A DNA stretch of 64,000 nt from Faecalibacterium sp. I4-1-79 (GTDB lineage Bacteria > Bacillota > Clostridia > Oscillospirales > Ruminococcaceae): assembly GCF_023347235.1 (NCBI RefSeq), contig NZ_CP094467.1, forward strand, positions 1,860,001 through 1,924,000, given 5' to 3'. Below the pieces are notes generated by a model. It had not been told where the DNA came from. It worked only from the letters and a program-made list of their open reading frames with translations, and made no database searches. Shown here piece by piece: positions 8,157-16,824 of the stretch (positions are counted from its first letter, which is position 1; each line of letters begins with the position of its first letter). The position numbers and the translations under genes are program-made.

Positions 8157-9205
8157 TGCAGCTTGTACATGGCGGCGACTGGGCCGGTTACCGGGCGCAG
8201 TACGGACAGGACGCGCTGGACTTTTCGGCCAATGTCAGCCCGCTGGGGCTGCCGGAGGGGGTGGCAACGGCCATTACTGCCGCGCTTGCCACCGCCGACC
8301 GCTACCCCGACCCCCTTTGCCGTGCTTTGCGGGCAAAGCTGGCAGTGCACGAGAAGGTGCCCATGGAGCACATCCTCTGCGGCAACGGCGCGGCAGACCT
8401 CATCTTCCGGCTGGTGTGGGCGGCAAAGCCCCGCACCGCCCTGCTGCCCGCCCCTACCTTTGCGGAGTATGCCGCCGCGCTGGAAACGGCAGGCTGCACC
8501 GTCCGGCGGCATTTTCTGCAGGAAAAAGAAGATTTTGCGGTGACAGAAGCGTTTGTTTCCGCAGTGGACGAGGACACCGACATGGTATTCCTCTGCCAGC
8601 CCAATAACCCCACCGGGCAGCTGACGCCGCTAGCGCTGGTGGAGGCGCTGCTGCGTCGGTGCGAACGCTGTGGTGCACTGCTGGTGGTGGACGAGTGCTT
8701 TCTGGACTTTCTGCCGCAAAGTGAGGTGCTGTCTGCCAAAAAGCTTCTGGCAAGCCCGAACCTCATCATCCTGAAAGCCTTTACAAAGCTGTACGGCATG
8801 GCCGGGGTGCGGCTGGGCTACTGCCTGTGCAGCAACATCGCCCTGCTGGATAAGATGCAGGCCGCCGGGCAGCCGTGGGCAGTCTCCGGCCTTGCACAGG
8901 CGGCGGGTTTGGCAGCGCTGGACGAAGCTGCCTATGTGGCCCGGGTGCAGGCGCTTATTGCGCAGCAGCGTCCTGTTTTGCGGGACTGCCTGCGCACACT
9001 GGGGCTGCGGGTGCTGGATGGCAGCGCGAATTATCTGCTGTTTCAGGCACCGGAAACGCTGGGCGAAAGCTTGCGGCAGCGCGGCATCGTGCTGCGCAGC
9101 TGCGGCAACTACCCCGGGCTGGACAGCAGCTGGTACCGCACCGCCGTGCGCACTGCGCCGGAAAACCAGCAGCTTTTAAAAACCTTACAGGAGGTGCTTG
9201 CATGA
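8153..9205 (+). CDS. cobD: Threonine-phosphate decarboxylase (CobD), PLP-dependent
   Basis: Fold-type I aminotransferase-like enzyme predicted to decarboxylate L-threonine O-3-phosphate to aminopropanol phosphate, the linker of the nucleotide loop. Visible motifs are DFSANVSPLGLP near the N-terminus, CQPNNPTGQL near residue 145, and the PLP lysine in LKAFTKLYGMAGVRLGY near residue 208. The family is close to histidinol-phosphate aminotransferase (HisC); the operon position between cbiB and cbiP decides for CobD. 350 aa; four-base overlaps at both ends. Confidence 0.9.
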   Translation: MMQLVHGGDWAGYRAQYGQDALDFSANVSPLGLPEGVATAITAALATADRYPDPLCRALRAKLAVHEKVPMEHILCGNGAADLIFRLVWAAKPRTALLPAPTFAEYAAALETAGCTVRRHFLQEKEDFAVTEAFVSAVDEDTDMVFLCQPNNPTGQLTPLALVEALLRRCERCGALLVVDECFLDFLPQSEVLSAKKLLASPNLIILKAFTKLYGMAGVRLGYCLCSNIALLDKMQAAGQPWAVSGLAQAAGLAALDEAAYVARVQALIAQQRPVLRDCLRTLGLRVLDGSANYLLFQAPETLGESLRQRGIVLRSCGNYPGLDSSWYRTAVRTAPENQQLLKTLQEVLA

Positions 9206-10698
9206 GCCGGGCAAAATGCATTATGGTACAGGGCACGATGAGCGGGGCAGGCAAAAGCCTGCTGTGCACCGCGCTGTGCCGTATTTTTGCACAGGACGGT
9301 TACCGGGTAGCCCCCTTTAAAAGCCAGAACATGGCGCTGAACAGCTTTGTCACCCGGGACGGGCTGGAAATGGGCCGGGCACAGGTGGTGCAGGCACAAG
9401 CCGCCGGCATAGAACCGGATGTGCGCATGAATCCTATTCTGCTCAAACCCAGCAGCGATGTGGGCAGTCAGGTCATCGTGAACGGCGAGGTGCGCGGACA
9501 GATGCCCGCAGCCGCCTACTTCAAGCTGAAAAAGAGCCTGATCCCGGACATTTTAGCTGCATACAACAGTCTGGCGGAAGAGATGGATATCATTGTTATT
9601 GAGGGCGCAGGCAGCCCGGCAGAGATCAACTTAAAGACAGACGATATCGTCAATATGGGGCTGGCAGAGCTGGTGGATGCACCGGTGCTGCTGGCGGGAG
9701 ATATCGACCGGGGCGGCGTGTTTGCACAGCTGTACGGCACGGTAGAGCTGCTGGAGCCCGCCGAGCGGGCACGCATCAAGGGACTGGTCATCAACAAGTT
9801 CCGGGGCGATGCCGCCATCCTGAAGCCCGGCCTTACCATGCTGGAGGAAAAGACCCATCTGCCGGTGCTGGGCGTTGTGCCCTACCTGCGGGTGGATATC
9901 GAAGACGAGGACTCCCTCTCCTCCCGGCTGGAAAGCAGCACCGCCGTCAAGCCGCTGGATGCTGCCATTCTGCGGCTGCCGCATATCTCCAATTTTACGG
10001 ATTTTATGCCGCTGGAGCAGCACCCGCTGCTGAGCGTGCGGTATGTGCAAAGCCCCCGGCAGCTGGGCGCACCGGATGTGGTCATTCTGCCGGGCACTAA
10101 GAATACCATTGATGACCTGCTCTGGCTGCGTCAGTGCGGGCTGGAAAGTGCCGTGCAAAAGCTGGCAGCTGCCGGCACGCCGGTGCTGGGTGTATGCGGC
10201 GGCTATCAGATGCTGGGCGAGACCCTTGCCGACCCCGAGGGCACTGAGAGCGGACGCCCGCAGACCGTGCGCGGGCTGGGGCTGCTGCCCGTCCAGACTG
10301 TGTTTACGGACGCAAAGCACCGCACACAGGATACCGCCACCGTTACCGCGCCGCAGCTGGCGGGGGCAGTGCTGACCGGCTACCAGATCCATACCGGGCG
10401 CACCGCTGTGCAGGGCGTGCCCTTCTGCCGCCTTGCGGACGGCAGCGCCGAGGGCTGCGTGCAGGGCAATGTGGCGGGCACTTATCTGCACGGGCTGTTC
10501 GATACCGGGGAGCTGACCGAAAAGTTGGTGCAGCTGCTGTGCAGCCGCAAGGGCATCTCCCCTGCCAGTGCACCGCTGCTCTCCATGGCAGAGTACCGGC
10601 AGCAGCAGTTTGACCTGTTGGCCGACGGCGTGCGCCGGGCGCTGGACATGAACGCCCTGTACGCCGCCATGGGACTGGAAAGGAGGAGCACCGTATGA
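9202..10698 (+). CDS. cbiP: Cobyric acid synthase (CbiP/CobQ)
   Basis: Glutamine-dependent amidotransferase that amidates positions b, d, e and g of adenosylcobyrinate a,c-diamide. The N-terminal ATPase domain has MVQGTMSGAGKSLL (residues 8-21) and FKSQNMALNS. The C-terminal type I GATase domain has the nucleophile in VLGVCGGYQMLGE and the catalytic His in TYLHGLFDTGE. The start at 9202 is favoured by CAGGAGG eight bases upstream and overlap with the cobD stop. Length is 498 aa, typical. Confidence 0.94.
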   Translation: MSRAKCIMVQGTMSGAGKSLLCTALCRIFAQDGYRVAPFKSQNMALNSFVTRDGLEMGRAQVVQAQAAGIEPDVRMNPILLKPSSDVGSQVIVNGEVRGQMPAAAYFKLKKSLIPDILAAYNSLAEEMDIIVIEGAGSPAEINLKTDDIVNMGLAELVDAPVLLAGDIDRGGVFAQLYGTVELLEPAERARIKGLVINKFRGDAAILKPGLTMLEEKTHLPVLGVVPYLRVDIEDEDSLSSRLESSTAVKPLDAAILRLPHISNFTDFMPLEQHPLLSVRYVQSPRQLGAPDVVILPGTKNTIDDLLWLRQCGLESAVQKLAAAGTPVLGVCGGYQMLGETLADPEGTESGRPQTVRGLGLLPVQTVFTDAKHRTQDTATVTAPQLAGAVLTGYQIHTGRTAVQGVPFCRLADGSAEGCVQGNVAGTYLHGLFDTGELTEKLVQLLCSRKGISPASAPLLSMAEYRQQQFDLLADGVRRALDMNALYAAMGLERRSTV

Positions 10699-11369
10699 CC
10701 CCGCAGCATCATCTGCCCGCAGACATTGAACGAACGAGCCTTTCTATCATCACCGCGGAGCTGGAAGCACTGGGTCTGACCCCGCCGCCGGAGACTGCCG
10801 CCGTGGTCAAGCGGGTGATCCACACCACCGCAGATTTCGACTACGCCCGTAATCTGCGGTTTACCCCCGGCGCGGTAGCAGCGGGCGTGGCGGCGCTGCA
10901 AGCCGCTGCACCCATCGTTACCGACACCAACATGGCGCTTTCCGGCATTACAAAGCCGGGCCTTGCGCGGCTGGGCGGCACCGCGCTGTGCTACATGGCA
11001 GACCCGGAGGTAGCCGCGCTGGCAAAGGCCAACGGCACCACCCGGGCGGTGGCGTCCATGCAAAGAGCCGCCGCCGAGCATCCCGGTGCCATTCTTGCGG
11101 TGGGCAACGCACCCACAGCACTGCTGACCATTGCCGACCTGATTGAAACCGCCGGACTGCGCCCTGCGCTGGTCATCGGGGTGCCGGTGGGCTTTGTGAA
11201 CGTAGTGGAGAGCAAGGAGCGGCTGTTTGAGGTGTGCACCGCCCACGGCGTGCCCGCCATTGTTGCCATGGGGCGCAAGGGCGGCAGCAACGTTGCCGCT
11301 GCCATTTGCAACGCGCTGGTGTATTCCGCTGCCGGGATGCTGGACCCCACCGACCGGGGATGGAAATAA
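10695..11369 (+). CDS. cbiC: Cobalt-precorrin-8 methylmutase (CbiC)
   Basis: CbiC moves a methyl group from C11 to C12 to give cobyrinate. The catalytic His sits in RVIHTTADFDYARNLRF (near residue 45), and VTDTNMALSGI and ILAVGNAPTALL are family landmarks. The 224-residue length is slightly above CobH/CbiC norms because of a short N-terminal extension. This is the last gene of the operon: a strong intrinsic terminator starts 15 bases after its TAA. Gene order here does not follow pathway order, which is usual in clostridial cob operons. Confidence 0.92.
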   Translation: MTPQHHLPADIERTSLSIITAELEALGLTPPPETAAVVKRVIHTTADFDYARNLRFTPGAVAAGVAALQAAAPIVTDTNMALSGITKPGLARLGGTALCYMADPEVAALAKANGTTRAVASMQRAAAEHPGAILAVGNAPTALLTIADLIETAGLRPALVIGVPVGFVNVVESKERLFEVCTAHGVPAIVAMGRKGGSNVAAAICNALVYSAAGMLDPTDRGWK

Positions 11370-11383
11370 TATTTTTATTGTTC

Positions 11384-11423
11384 GCGTTTGAAGCGCTCTG
11401 CGGAACGCTTCAAACGCTTTTTT
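11384..11423 (+). terminator. Terminator of the cobalamin operon
   Basis: A perfect 12-bp stem (GCGTTTGAAGCG with CGCTTCAAACGC) with a 9-base loop is followed by a T6 run. It ends the operon after cbiC. Confidence 0.93.
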
Positions 11424-11469
11424 CAGCCAATTCTCCCCTAGATGGGTATACTTTCATTGGCTGGCATGG

Positions 11470-11475
11470 TATACT
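11470..11475 (+). promoter_or_regulatory. Possible extended -10 promoter for the small membrane protein
   Basis: TATACT preceded by TG (TGGTATACT) lies 40 bases before the ATG of the next gene. No convincing -35 is present; a second TATACT sits 23 bases upstream. Confidence 0.4.
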
Positions 11476-11515
11476 CGGCTTAGTTCAACAAATCGGAATT
11501 TAAGGAGGTTCTGTT

Positions 11516-11719
11516 ATGCGCACGGAGAAGAAATCCTACCGGTCTAGGATGGATCCTATTGTTGCTTTAGTTTTGATCTTCGCTGTACTAAAAGTAACAG
11601 GATTGATTTCGTGGTCATGGCTATGGGTACTCAGCCCGATTTGGATTACCCTTTTGATTTTCGCTGCTATTTTTTCTTTCATTTTGGTCGGTGGACGAAT
11701 CGTTAAAGGAAAATGGTAG
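11516..11719 (+). CDS. Small two-span membrane protein, unknown function
   Basis: A 67-residue protein with a basic N-terminus (MRTEKKSYRSR) and two hydrophobic stretches (about residues 13-30 and 34-60), ending GGRIVKGKW. A good ribosome binding site (AAGGAGG at 11502-11508) precedes the ATG, and a terminator follows, so it looks like a real single-gene unit. I do not recognise the family; small PspC- or PLDc-N-like membrane proteins are alternatives but no motif supports them. Confidence 0.75.
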   Translation: MRTEKKSYRSRMDPIVALVLIFAVLKVTGLISWSWLWVLSPIWITLLIFAAIFSFILVGGRIVKGKW

Positions 11720-11756
11720 CTTCCAGTTTGCCGCACTCATTATTTTTCTTTCTTGT

Positions 11757-11806
11757 AAAAACGGGATACCGGAGCGTCCACAGACGTTCCGGTATCCCGT
11801 TTTTAT
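11757..11806. terminator. Bidirectional terminator
   Basis: A long palindrome (AAAAACGGGATACCGGA... with its complement, 22 bp with one G-U pair, loop CACA) is flanked by A5 and T5, so it can end transcription both from the small membrane protein and from the rhomboid gene on the minus strand. The same core recurs near 39545. Confidence 0.85.
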
Positions 11807-11823
11807 CTATAATTCTTCTCTTT

Positions 11824-12375
11824 TTATTTACGGCTGCGCGCAGGGTGGCGGTGGAGGGCACAGTAATAGCCGAAGGCGGTACCGCACAAGCCGCCCACGA
11901 TGTGCATAAAGTTTGCTACGTTATCGTGCACAAAGATGATATCATACACCTGCTGGCCGAAATACAGCGCCGCCACCAGCAGCATGGTGACCGGGATGCC
12001 GCCGGAAAAGCCCGCCAGCGAGGACAGCATAATCAGCATGAACACGATGCCGGATGCACCCAACAGCCCCGTGTTGGGGAACAGGATGCATTGCAGCACG
12101 CCGGTGACCAGCGCGGTGAACAGAATGCCCTTGAGCAGCGGAATGCTGCCGTATTTTTCCTCCATGGGCGGGCCCACTACCAACAGCAGCAGCATATTGT
12201 TGAGAAAATGCTCCCAGTTGGCATGACCCAGCACATGGCCGAACAGTCGGATGTAGCCCAGCGGGTCTCGCCACGAGGAGCGGTACACGCAGAAGAGGTT
12301 CATGGTGCTCCAGCCGTCCGTCCAGCCGTCTGCCAGCAGCACCAGCATGGACAGCAGAAAAAAGGTAAGGATCAC
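11824..12375 (-). CDS. Rhomboid-family intramembrane serine protease (start uncertain)
   Basis: Six or so membrane spans with the rhomboid catalytic pair: Ser in LLGASGIVFML (GxSG motif, near residue 108) and His in FMHIVGGLCGTAFGY (near residue 157), plus HANWEHFLNNM in the second span region. It would cleave membrane protein substrates within the bilayer. The coordinates start at a GTG, but the same frame stays open upstream to base 12424 and encodes KSKLKLELQYNSPV, which looks like genuine coding sequence. No ATG exists in that frame; the nearest ATG (12430) is in another frame. The true start is thus either a CTG at 12426 or the gene has a frameshift in an A5 run (plus-strand T5 at 12413-12417). 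Confidence 0.85.
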   Translation of the reverse strand: MILTFFLLSMLVLLADGWTDGWSTMNLFCVYRSSWRDPLGYIRLFGHVLGHANWEHFLNNMLLLLVVGPPMEEKYGSIPLLKGILFTALVTGVLQCILFPNTGLLGASGIVFMLIMLSSLAGFSGGIPVTMLLVAALYFGQQVYDIIFVHDNVANFMHIVGGLCGTAFGYYCALHRHPARSRK

Positions 12376-12452
12376 CGGCGAGTTATACTGGAGTTCCAGT
12401 TTCAGCTTGCTCTTTTTCGTAAACAGTCATTCCCTTCACAGTATTGTTGGCG

Positions 12453-12941
12453 TTACCCTCTGGTTTGTGCCCAGTATGCGCCCATGCTCTGGCCGGGCTG
12501 ATTCGTTACTTCATTGTTGAGGTATGCCGCAAGGCCGCAGGTATCCGGCTGCCAGCGGAGCGCGGCTTCCACCGTGGGGTACTCCACCTCGGCGTACCAG
12601 AACGCTGTGGGCAAGTCCTCGTCCACATGGTTCACCTCCAGCACCGCGCCGTCCGGCAGGCGGTAGCTCCGGCGCACCTTTTTGATCAGCGGCTTGCCGA
12701 TGATCTTCTCCTCCAGCTGCACAAACAGATCTTTGTCGATGCTGCGCTCGATCTCCTCCCGTGCCAGGCCTCCGGCGGACTTGAAGCAGAGGATATAGTC
12801 GGTGCTGCCGCCGGTCAGCGCCTCCTCACGGATGCGCACCGTGGGCTGCACACTGATATAGCCCTGCCGCATGGTGAACTCTTCCTCAAGGGGCAGCCCC
12901 TCAGGCCAGCCGGTCACCATCCATTTGCGTTCGATCTCCAT
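12453..12941 (-). CDS. CYTH domain protein (triphosphate tunnel metalloenzyme family)
   Basis: A 162-residue protein starting MEIERKWMV, the ExExK motif that opens CYTH domains, with paired acidic and basic residues further on (TVRIREEALTG, YILCFKSAGG, KKVRRSYRLPDGAVLEV, WYAEVEYPTVEAA). Family members hydrolyse inorganic triphosphate or act on other organic triphosphates; bacterial class IV adenylate cyclases are related. The ATG at 12941 is chosen over the upstream TTG because GGAAGGAAG lies about 8 bases ahead of it. Substrate cannot be decided from sequence. Confidence 0.87.
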   Translation of the reverse strand: MEIERKWMVTGWPEGLPLEEEFTMRQGYISVQPTVRIREEALTGGSTDYILCFKSAGGLAREEIERSIDKDLFVQLEEKIIGKPLIKKVRRSYRLPDGAVLEVNHVDEDLPTAFWYAEVEYPTVEAALRWQPDTCGLAAYLNNEVTNQPGQSMGAYWAQTRG

Positions 12942-12974
12942 AGCGTTTTCTTCCTTCCGCAAAATTTTGTATTT

Positions 12975-13002
12975 ATTCTACCATATTTTTATGTTATGAT
13001 AA
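12975..13002 (-). promoter_or_regulatory. Promoter for the CYTH gene, overlapping a divergent region
   Basis: Read on the minus strand: -35 TTATCA (12997-13002), 16-base spacer, TG-extended -10 TAGAAT (12975-12980). A plus-strand TATGAT at 12995-13000 may serve the methyltransferase gene, so the two promoters would overlap. Confidence 0.5.
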
Positions 13003-13051
13003 AGAGCAGAACAAGCATCATTTTGCGCATTCTTAGTTGAAGGAGCATTTT

Positions 13052-14281
13052 ATGAAAAGCGAACGCACTTATCCTGTATATAAAGTCAACAAGCACGCCG
13101 AAGGTCTTTTGGTGGGCGGGCACCCCTGGGTGTACGAGAACGACATTCTGGAAGCCCCCGGCACTACGCCGGAAAACGGCACGCTGGTGGATGTGGTCAG
13201 CCCCAAGGGCGCCTATCTCGGCACCGGTTTTCTCTCGCTGCAAAGCAAAATCCGGGTGCGGCTGATTTCCCGCAACGCCAACGACACCTTTGACGCCGCT
13301 TTCTGGCGCCGCCGGGTGGAGTACGCATGGGCTTACCGCAAAACGGTGCTGGAACCCGCCGACCTTTCCGCCTGCCGTTTCATTTTTGGCGAGGCAGACC
13401 AGTTCCCCGGCCTGACGGTGGACCGTTTCAACAATGTTCTGGTCACCCAGACCCTGAGCGTAGGCATGGAAAAGCTGAAGCCGGTGCTCTTCCCGCTTTT
13501 GGCTGAGGTGCTGCGGGCAGACGGACAGACCATTGACGGCATCTATGAGCGCAACGATGAAGCCCTGCGCGCCAAGGAGGGGCTGGAACAAAACAAGGGC
13601 TGGTTCACCCTGCCCGGCGAGAGCCACCCGGAAACCACCCAGACCGAGATCTGTGAAAACGGCGTGTACTACCATGTGGACTTTGAAAACGGGCAAAAGA
13701 CCGGCTTTTTCCTTGACCAGAAATATAATCGTCGGGCGGTAGCACGCCTTGCCGCCGGGCATACCGTGCTGGACTGCTTTACTCACACCGGCAGCTTTGC
13801 CTTGAACGCTGCCAAGGGCGGGGCTGCCCGGGTGACTGCTGCCGACATCAGCGCCGAAGCCATTGCCATGGCAAAGCGCAACGCCGAACGCAACGGTCTC
13901 GACAATATGGATTTCCTCTGTGAGGACACCTTTGCCCTGCTGCCCCGGCTGGAAAAGGAGGGCAGCCCCTACGACTTCATCATTCTGGATCCCCCTGCCT
14001 TTACCAAGGCACGCCGCACGGTGGAGAATGCCATGCGCGGCTACAAGGAGATCAACTACCGCGCCATGAAGCTGCTGCCCCGGGGCGGGTATCTGGCTAC
14101 TGCCAGCTGCTCCCACTTTGCCACCGAGGAGTTGTTCATCAAGATGCTGCGCGCTGCCGCCAAGGACGCCCACCGGCAGCTGCGGCAGATCGAGGTAAAG
14201 CAGCAGGCACCGGATCACCCCATTCTGTGGGGCGTGCCGGAGACGAACTACCTCAAGTTTTTCCTGTTTCAGGTCATCTGA
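13052..14281 (+). CDS. rlmI: Class I SAM-dependent rRNA methyltransferase, RlmI/YccW family
   Basis: A 409-residue protein with an N-terminal PUA-like RNA-binding segment (VYKVNKHAEGLLVGGHPWVYENDI) and a C-terminal Rossmann methyltransferase: LDCFTHTGSFALNAAKGGA is the SAM motif (near residue 235), FIILDPPAFTK the catalytic loop, and ATASCSHF follows. RlmI of E. coli makes m5C1962 in 23S rRNA; the same target is inferred, not shown. The ATG at 13052 follows GAAGGAG by seven bases; an upstream TTG in frame is rejected. Confidence 0.88.
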   Translation: MKSERTYPVYKVNKHAEGLLVGGHPWVYENDILEAPGTTPENGTLVDVVSPKGAYLGTGFLSLQSKIRVRLISRNANDTFDAAFWRRRVEYAWAYRKTVLEPADLSACRFIFGEADQFPGLTVDRFNNVLVTQTLSVGMEKLKPVLFPLLAEVLRADGQTIDGIYERNDEALRAKEGLEQNKGWFTLPGESHPETTQTEICENGVYYHVDFENGQKTGFFLDQKYNRRAVARLAAGHTVLDCFTHTGSFALNAAKGGAARVTAADISAEAIAMAKRNAERNGLDNMDFLCEDTFALLPRLEKEGSPYDFIILDPPAFTKARRTVENAMRGYKEINYRAMKLLPRGGYLATASCSHFATEELFIKMLRAAAKDAHRQLRQIEVKQQAPDHPILWGVPETNYLKFFLFQVI

Positions 14282-14319
14282 TGCTTTTACAGTAAGAACA
14301 ATTGCCGCACGCTGCGCAC

Positions 14320-14356
14320 CTTTCAGCCGGAGAAAGCCGTTCTGAAAGCGGTTTTT
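14320..14356 (+). terminator. Probable terminator after rlmI
   Basis: CTTTCAG (14320-14326) pairs with CTGAAAG (14342-14348), followed by CGGTTTTT. An alternative stem (14327-14339 with 14349-14360) uses the T run itself, so two structures compete here. Confidence 0.6.
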
Positions 14357-14434
14357 CCGGTGTAAAAGTCATACCAATCGCGGTTATTCCAAAAATCCGA
14401 GATCGTGTTTGTGCAGAATCGTCAGTTTTGTCAA

Positions 14435-14463
14435 TTGCCTTTTTTGCCCGCAAAGACTATAAT
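14435..14463 (+). promoter_or_regulatory. Promoter of the GSIII (glnN) transcript
   Basis: -35 TTGCCT (14435-14440), 17-base spacer, perfect -10 TATAAT (14458-14463). Transcription should start near 14470, only about ten bases before the attenuator stem and roughly 140 bases before the GSIII ATG. Confidence 0.85.
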
Positions 14464-14474
14464 CTTAGCCATAG

Positions 14475-14523
14475 ACAGCAACGGCGCTGTGGGTCACCTC
14501 CTGACTCGCAGCGCCGTTTTTGT
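14475..14523 (+). promoter_or_regulatory. Leader attenuator with competing ANTAR-type hexaloop hairpin
   Basis: Terminator form: AACGGCGCTG (14480-14489) pairs with CAGCGCCGTT (14509-14518); the stem continues inward (GTCA/TGAC, loop CCTCC) and is followed by T5. Antiterminator form: ACAGC (14475-14479) pairs with GCTGT (14486-14490) around hexaloop AACGGC. The second form consumes the left arm of the first. The hexaloop has A at position 1 and G at position 4, the bases conserved in loops bound by ANTAR proteins. An ANTAR regulator is encoded at 18211-18789. Confidence 0.7.
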
Positions 14524-14537
14524 TAGGATGTAAGCAA

Positions 14538-14571
14538 GCTTTGGGTTTCTGCATTGCGGCAGACCCAAGGC
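14538..14571 (+). promoter_or_regulatory. Second hexaloop hairpin in the GSIII leader
   Basis: TCTGC pairs with GCAGA around hexaloop ATTGCG (14553-14558); after a two-base bulge the stem is extended by GCTTTGGG with CCCAAGGC. Again A is at loop position 1 and G at position 4. It lies between the attenuator and the ribosome binding site. Confidence 0.6.
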
Positions 14572-14608
14572 GAAAGAAAAAAGTAAGATCAAGTAAGGAG
14601 TAGGATTT

Positions 14609-16696
14609 ATGGCAGCAAATGTTATGGAGATCTACGGCAGCAAGGTCTTTAATGAGCACGTTATGAAGGAGCGCCTGCCCAGCGCTACCTACAAAAGCCT
14701 GAAGAACACCCTGCACAAGGGTGCTCCGCTGGACATTGAGGTGGCAAACGTTGTCGCCAGCGTGATGAAGCGCTGGGCTATGGAGCTGGGTGCCACCCAT
14801 TACACCCACTGGTTCCAGCCCCTGACCGGCATCACCAGCGAGAAGCACGATGGTTTCGTCAGCCCCGTGGGCGACGGCACCGCCATCATGGAGTTCTCCG
14901 GCAAGGAGCTGGTACGCGGCGAGCCCGACGCTTCCTCCTTCCCCTCCGGCGGTCTGCGCGCTACCTGCGAAGCACGCGGCTACACCGCATGGGACCCCAC
15001 CAGCTACGCCTTTGTGAAGGATGATGTGCTGTGCATCCCCACCGCATTCGTCAGCTACACCGGCGAGGCTTTGGATAAAAAGACTCCCCTGCTGCGTTCC
15101 ATGAACGCACTGTCCGGTCAGGCCGTCCGCATCCTGAAGCTGTTTGGCAAGGATGTGGACTACGTTTCCACCACCGTCGGCCCCGAGCAGGAATACTTCC
15201 TGGTCAAGAAGGAGGACTACGAGGCACGTCAGGATCTGATCCTCACCGGCCGCACCCTGTTCGGTGCTCCCTCTGCCAAGGGTCAGGAGCTGGAGGAGCA
15301 CTACTTCGGCGTCATCCGTCCCGAGGTTTCTGCGTTCATGAAGGAGCTGGACGAGGAGCTGTGGAAGCTGGGCGTGCCCGCCAAGACCAAGCACAACGAG
15401 GTTGCCCCCTGCCAGCACGAGCTTGCTCCCATCTTCGATACCACCAACGTAGCCATCGACCACAACCTGCTGACCATGGAAATGATGCGCAAGATCGCAC
15501 CCAAGTATGGTCTGGTCTGCCTGCAGCACGAGAAGCCCTTTGAAGGCGTGAACGGCAGCGGCAAGCACAACAACTGGTCCATGAGCACCACCCACGAGAA
15601 CCTGCTGGATCCCGGCGACACCCCCATGGAGAACCTGCAGTTCCTGATCTTCCTGGCCGCTGTTATCAAGGCTGTGGATGAGTACGCTGACCTGCTGCGC
15701 ACCTCTGTGGCCACCCCGGGCAACGATCACCGTCTGGGCGCTAACGAGGCACCTCCGGCCATCATCTCTATCTTCGTAGGCGAGGAGCTGGAAGCCGTCA
15801 TCGATGCGATCGCATCCGATTCTCCCTATGCCGGCCCCGTCAAGATGAAGATGGATCTGGGCGTGGACGTTCTGCCCAAGTTCAGCAAGGACACCACTGA
15901 CCGCAACCGTACCTCCCCCTTCGCTTTCACCGGCAACAAGTTCGAGTTCCGTATGCCCGGCTCTGCCGAGAACCTGAGCGACTGCAACACCATCCTGAAC
16001 ACCGCTGTCGCCAAGGAGCTGAAGGGCTACGCCGACGAGCTGGAGGGCGCTGAGGACTTTACCAGCGCAGCCATCGCTCTGATCAAGCGCACCATCCGCG
16101 ACCATCGCCGCGTTATCTTCAACGGCAACGGTTACACCGCCGAGTGGGAAGCCGAAGCAGCCAAGCGCGGCCTGCCCAACAAGAAGAATACCCCCGCTGC
16201 TCTGCCCGCACTGGTCGAGCCCAAGAACATCGCCCTGATGGAAGAGTTCGGCGTGCTGACCAAGGTGGAGATGGAAAGCCGCTACGAGGTTGAGATGGAG
16301 CACTACTCCAAGATCATCAACATCGAGGCTCTGACCATGCTGGAGATGGCTCGCAAGCAGCTGCTGCCCGCCATCAACGCCTACATGAGCGAGGTTGCCA
16401 ACACCGCCGCCTCCAAGCTGGCTGTCAGCGAGCACATCAGCGTGCGCAGCGAGACCAAGACTTTGGAAAAGCTTTCTTCTGACGCCGATGCCATGAGCGA
16501 TGCCATCGACACCCTGCAGGATGCCGTGAATGCCGCAAAGGCACTGCCCACCGAGAGCGAGAAGGCCGTTGCCTTCCACGATAACGTTCTCCCGGTGATG
16601 GATGCCCTGCGTGCCGCTGCCGACGATGCCGAGACTATCTGCGGCGAGGATTACTGGCCTCTGCCCAGCTACAGCAAGATGCTTTACTACGTCTGA
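14609..16696 (+). CDS. glnN: Glutamine synthetase type III
   Basis: ATP-dependent ammonium assimilation into glutamine. At 695 aa it has the length of GSIII, well above GSI. Landmarks are [10 protein letters not shown] (metal-binding Glu, near residue 190), [16 protein letters not shown] near residue 255, and [17 protein letters not shown] near residue 310 (ATP and glutamate site). AAGGAG precedes the ATG by nine bases. The gene is expressed from the promoter at 14435 through a conditional-looking terminator and is followed by a second glutamine synthetase of type I. Highly optimised codon use (few rare codons) fits strong expression. Confidence 0.95.
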   Translation: MAANVMEIYGSKVFNEHVMKERLPSATYKSLKNTLHKGAPLDIEVANVVASVMKRWAMELGATHYTHWFQPLTGITSEKHDGFVSPVGDGTAIMEFSGKELVRGEPDASSFPSGGLRATCEARGYTAWDPTSYAFVKDDVLCIPTAFVSYTGEALDKKTPLLRSMNALSGQAVRILKLFGKDVDYVSTTVGPEQEYFLVKKEDYEARQDLILTGRTLFGAPSAKGQELEEHYFGVIRPEVSAFMKELDEELWKLGVPAKTKHNEVAPCQHELAPIFDTTNVAIDHNLLTMEMMRKIAPKYGLVCLQHEKPFEGVNGSGKHNNWSMSTTHENLLDPGDTPMENLQFLIFLAAVIKAVDEYADLLRTSVATPGNDHRLGANEAPPAIISIFVGEELEAVIDAIASDSPYAGPVKMKMDLGVDVLPKFSKDTTDRNRTSPFAFTGNKFEFRMPGSAENLSDCNTILNTAVAKELKGYADELEGAEDFTSAAIALIKRTIRDHRRVIFNGNGYTAEWEAEAAKRGLPNKKNTPAALPALVEPKNIALMEEFGVLTKVEMESRYEVEMEHYSKIINIEALTMLEMARKQLLPAINAYMSEVANTAASKLAVSEHISVRSETKTLEKLSSDADAMSDAIDTLQDAVNAAKALPTESEKAVAFHDNVLPVMDALRAAADDAETICGEDYWPLPSYSKMLYYV

Positions 16697-16778
16697 TAAT
16701 CTCCTGACAACGTAAAAAATAAGCATCCGCCGGCTGCCGGATCAATTAGCCATTCTCCTTTTCCTATTTCTTACACCA

Positions 16779-16824
16779 GCCCAAAGACCTGCTCCCTTTT
16801 TGAGGGCAGGCCTTTGGGCGTTTT
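16779..16824 (+). terminator. Intercistronic terminator or attenuator just before GSI
   Basis: GCCCAAAG (16779-16786) pairs with CTTTGGGC (16812-16819), CCTGC with GCAGG inside, then GTTTT. It ends only 34 bases before the GSI ATG, too little room for a separate promoter plus ribosome binding site, so it likely controls read-through into GSI. Confidence 0.8.

Larger units (their letters stand above)
14282..14608 (+). other. Gene-free interval between rlmI and GSIII (leader region)
   Basis: 327 bases without a gene. It holds, in order, a terminator for rlmI, about 70 bases with no feature I recognise, a strong sigma-A-type promoter, an attenuator-like terminator and a second hexaloop hairpin just before the GSIII ribosome binding site. 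Confidence 0.8.

Noticed and set aside
14465-16726. A 753-codon open frame antisense to GSIII
   Set aside because: It mirrors a highly biased GC-rich gene, its protein is low-complexity His/Gly/Leu/Val-rich, and it has no ribosome site; it is a shadow of glnN.
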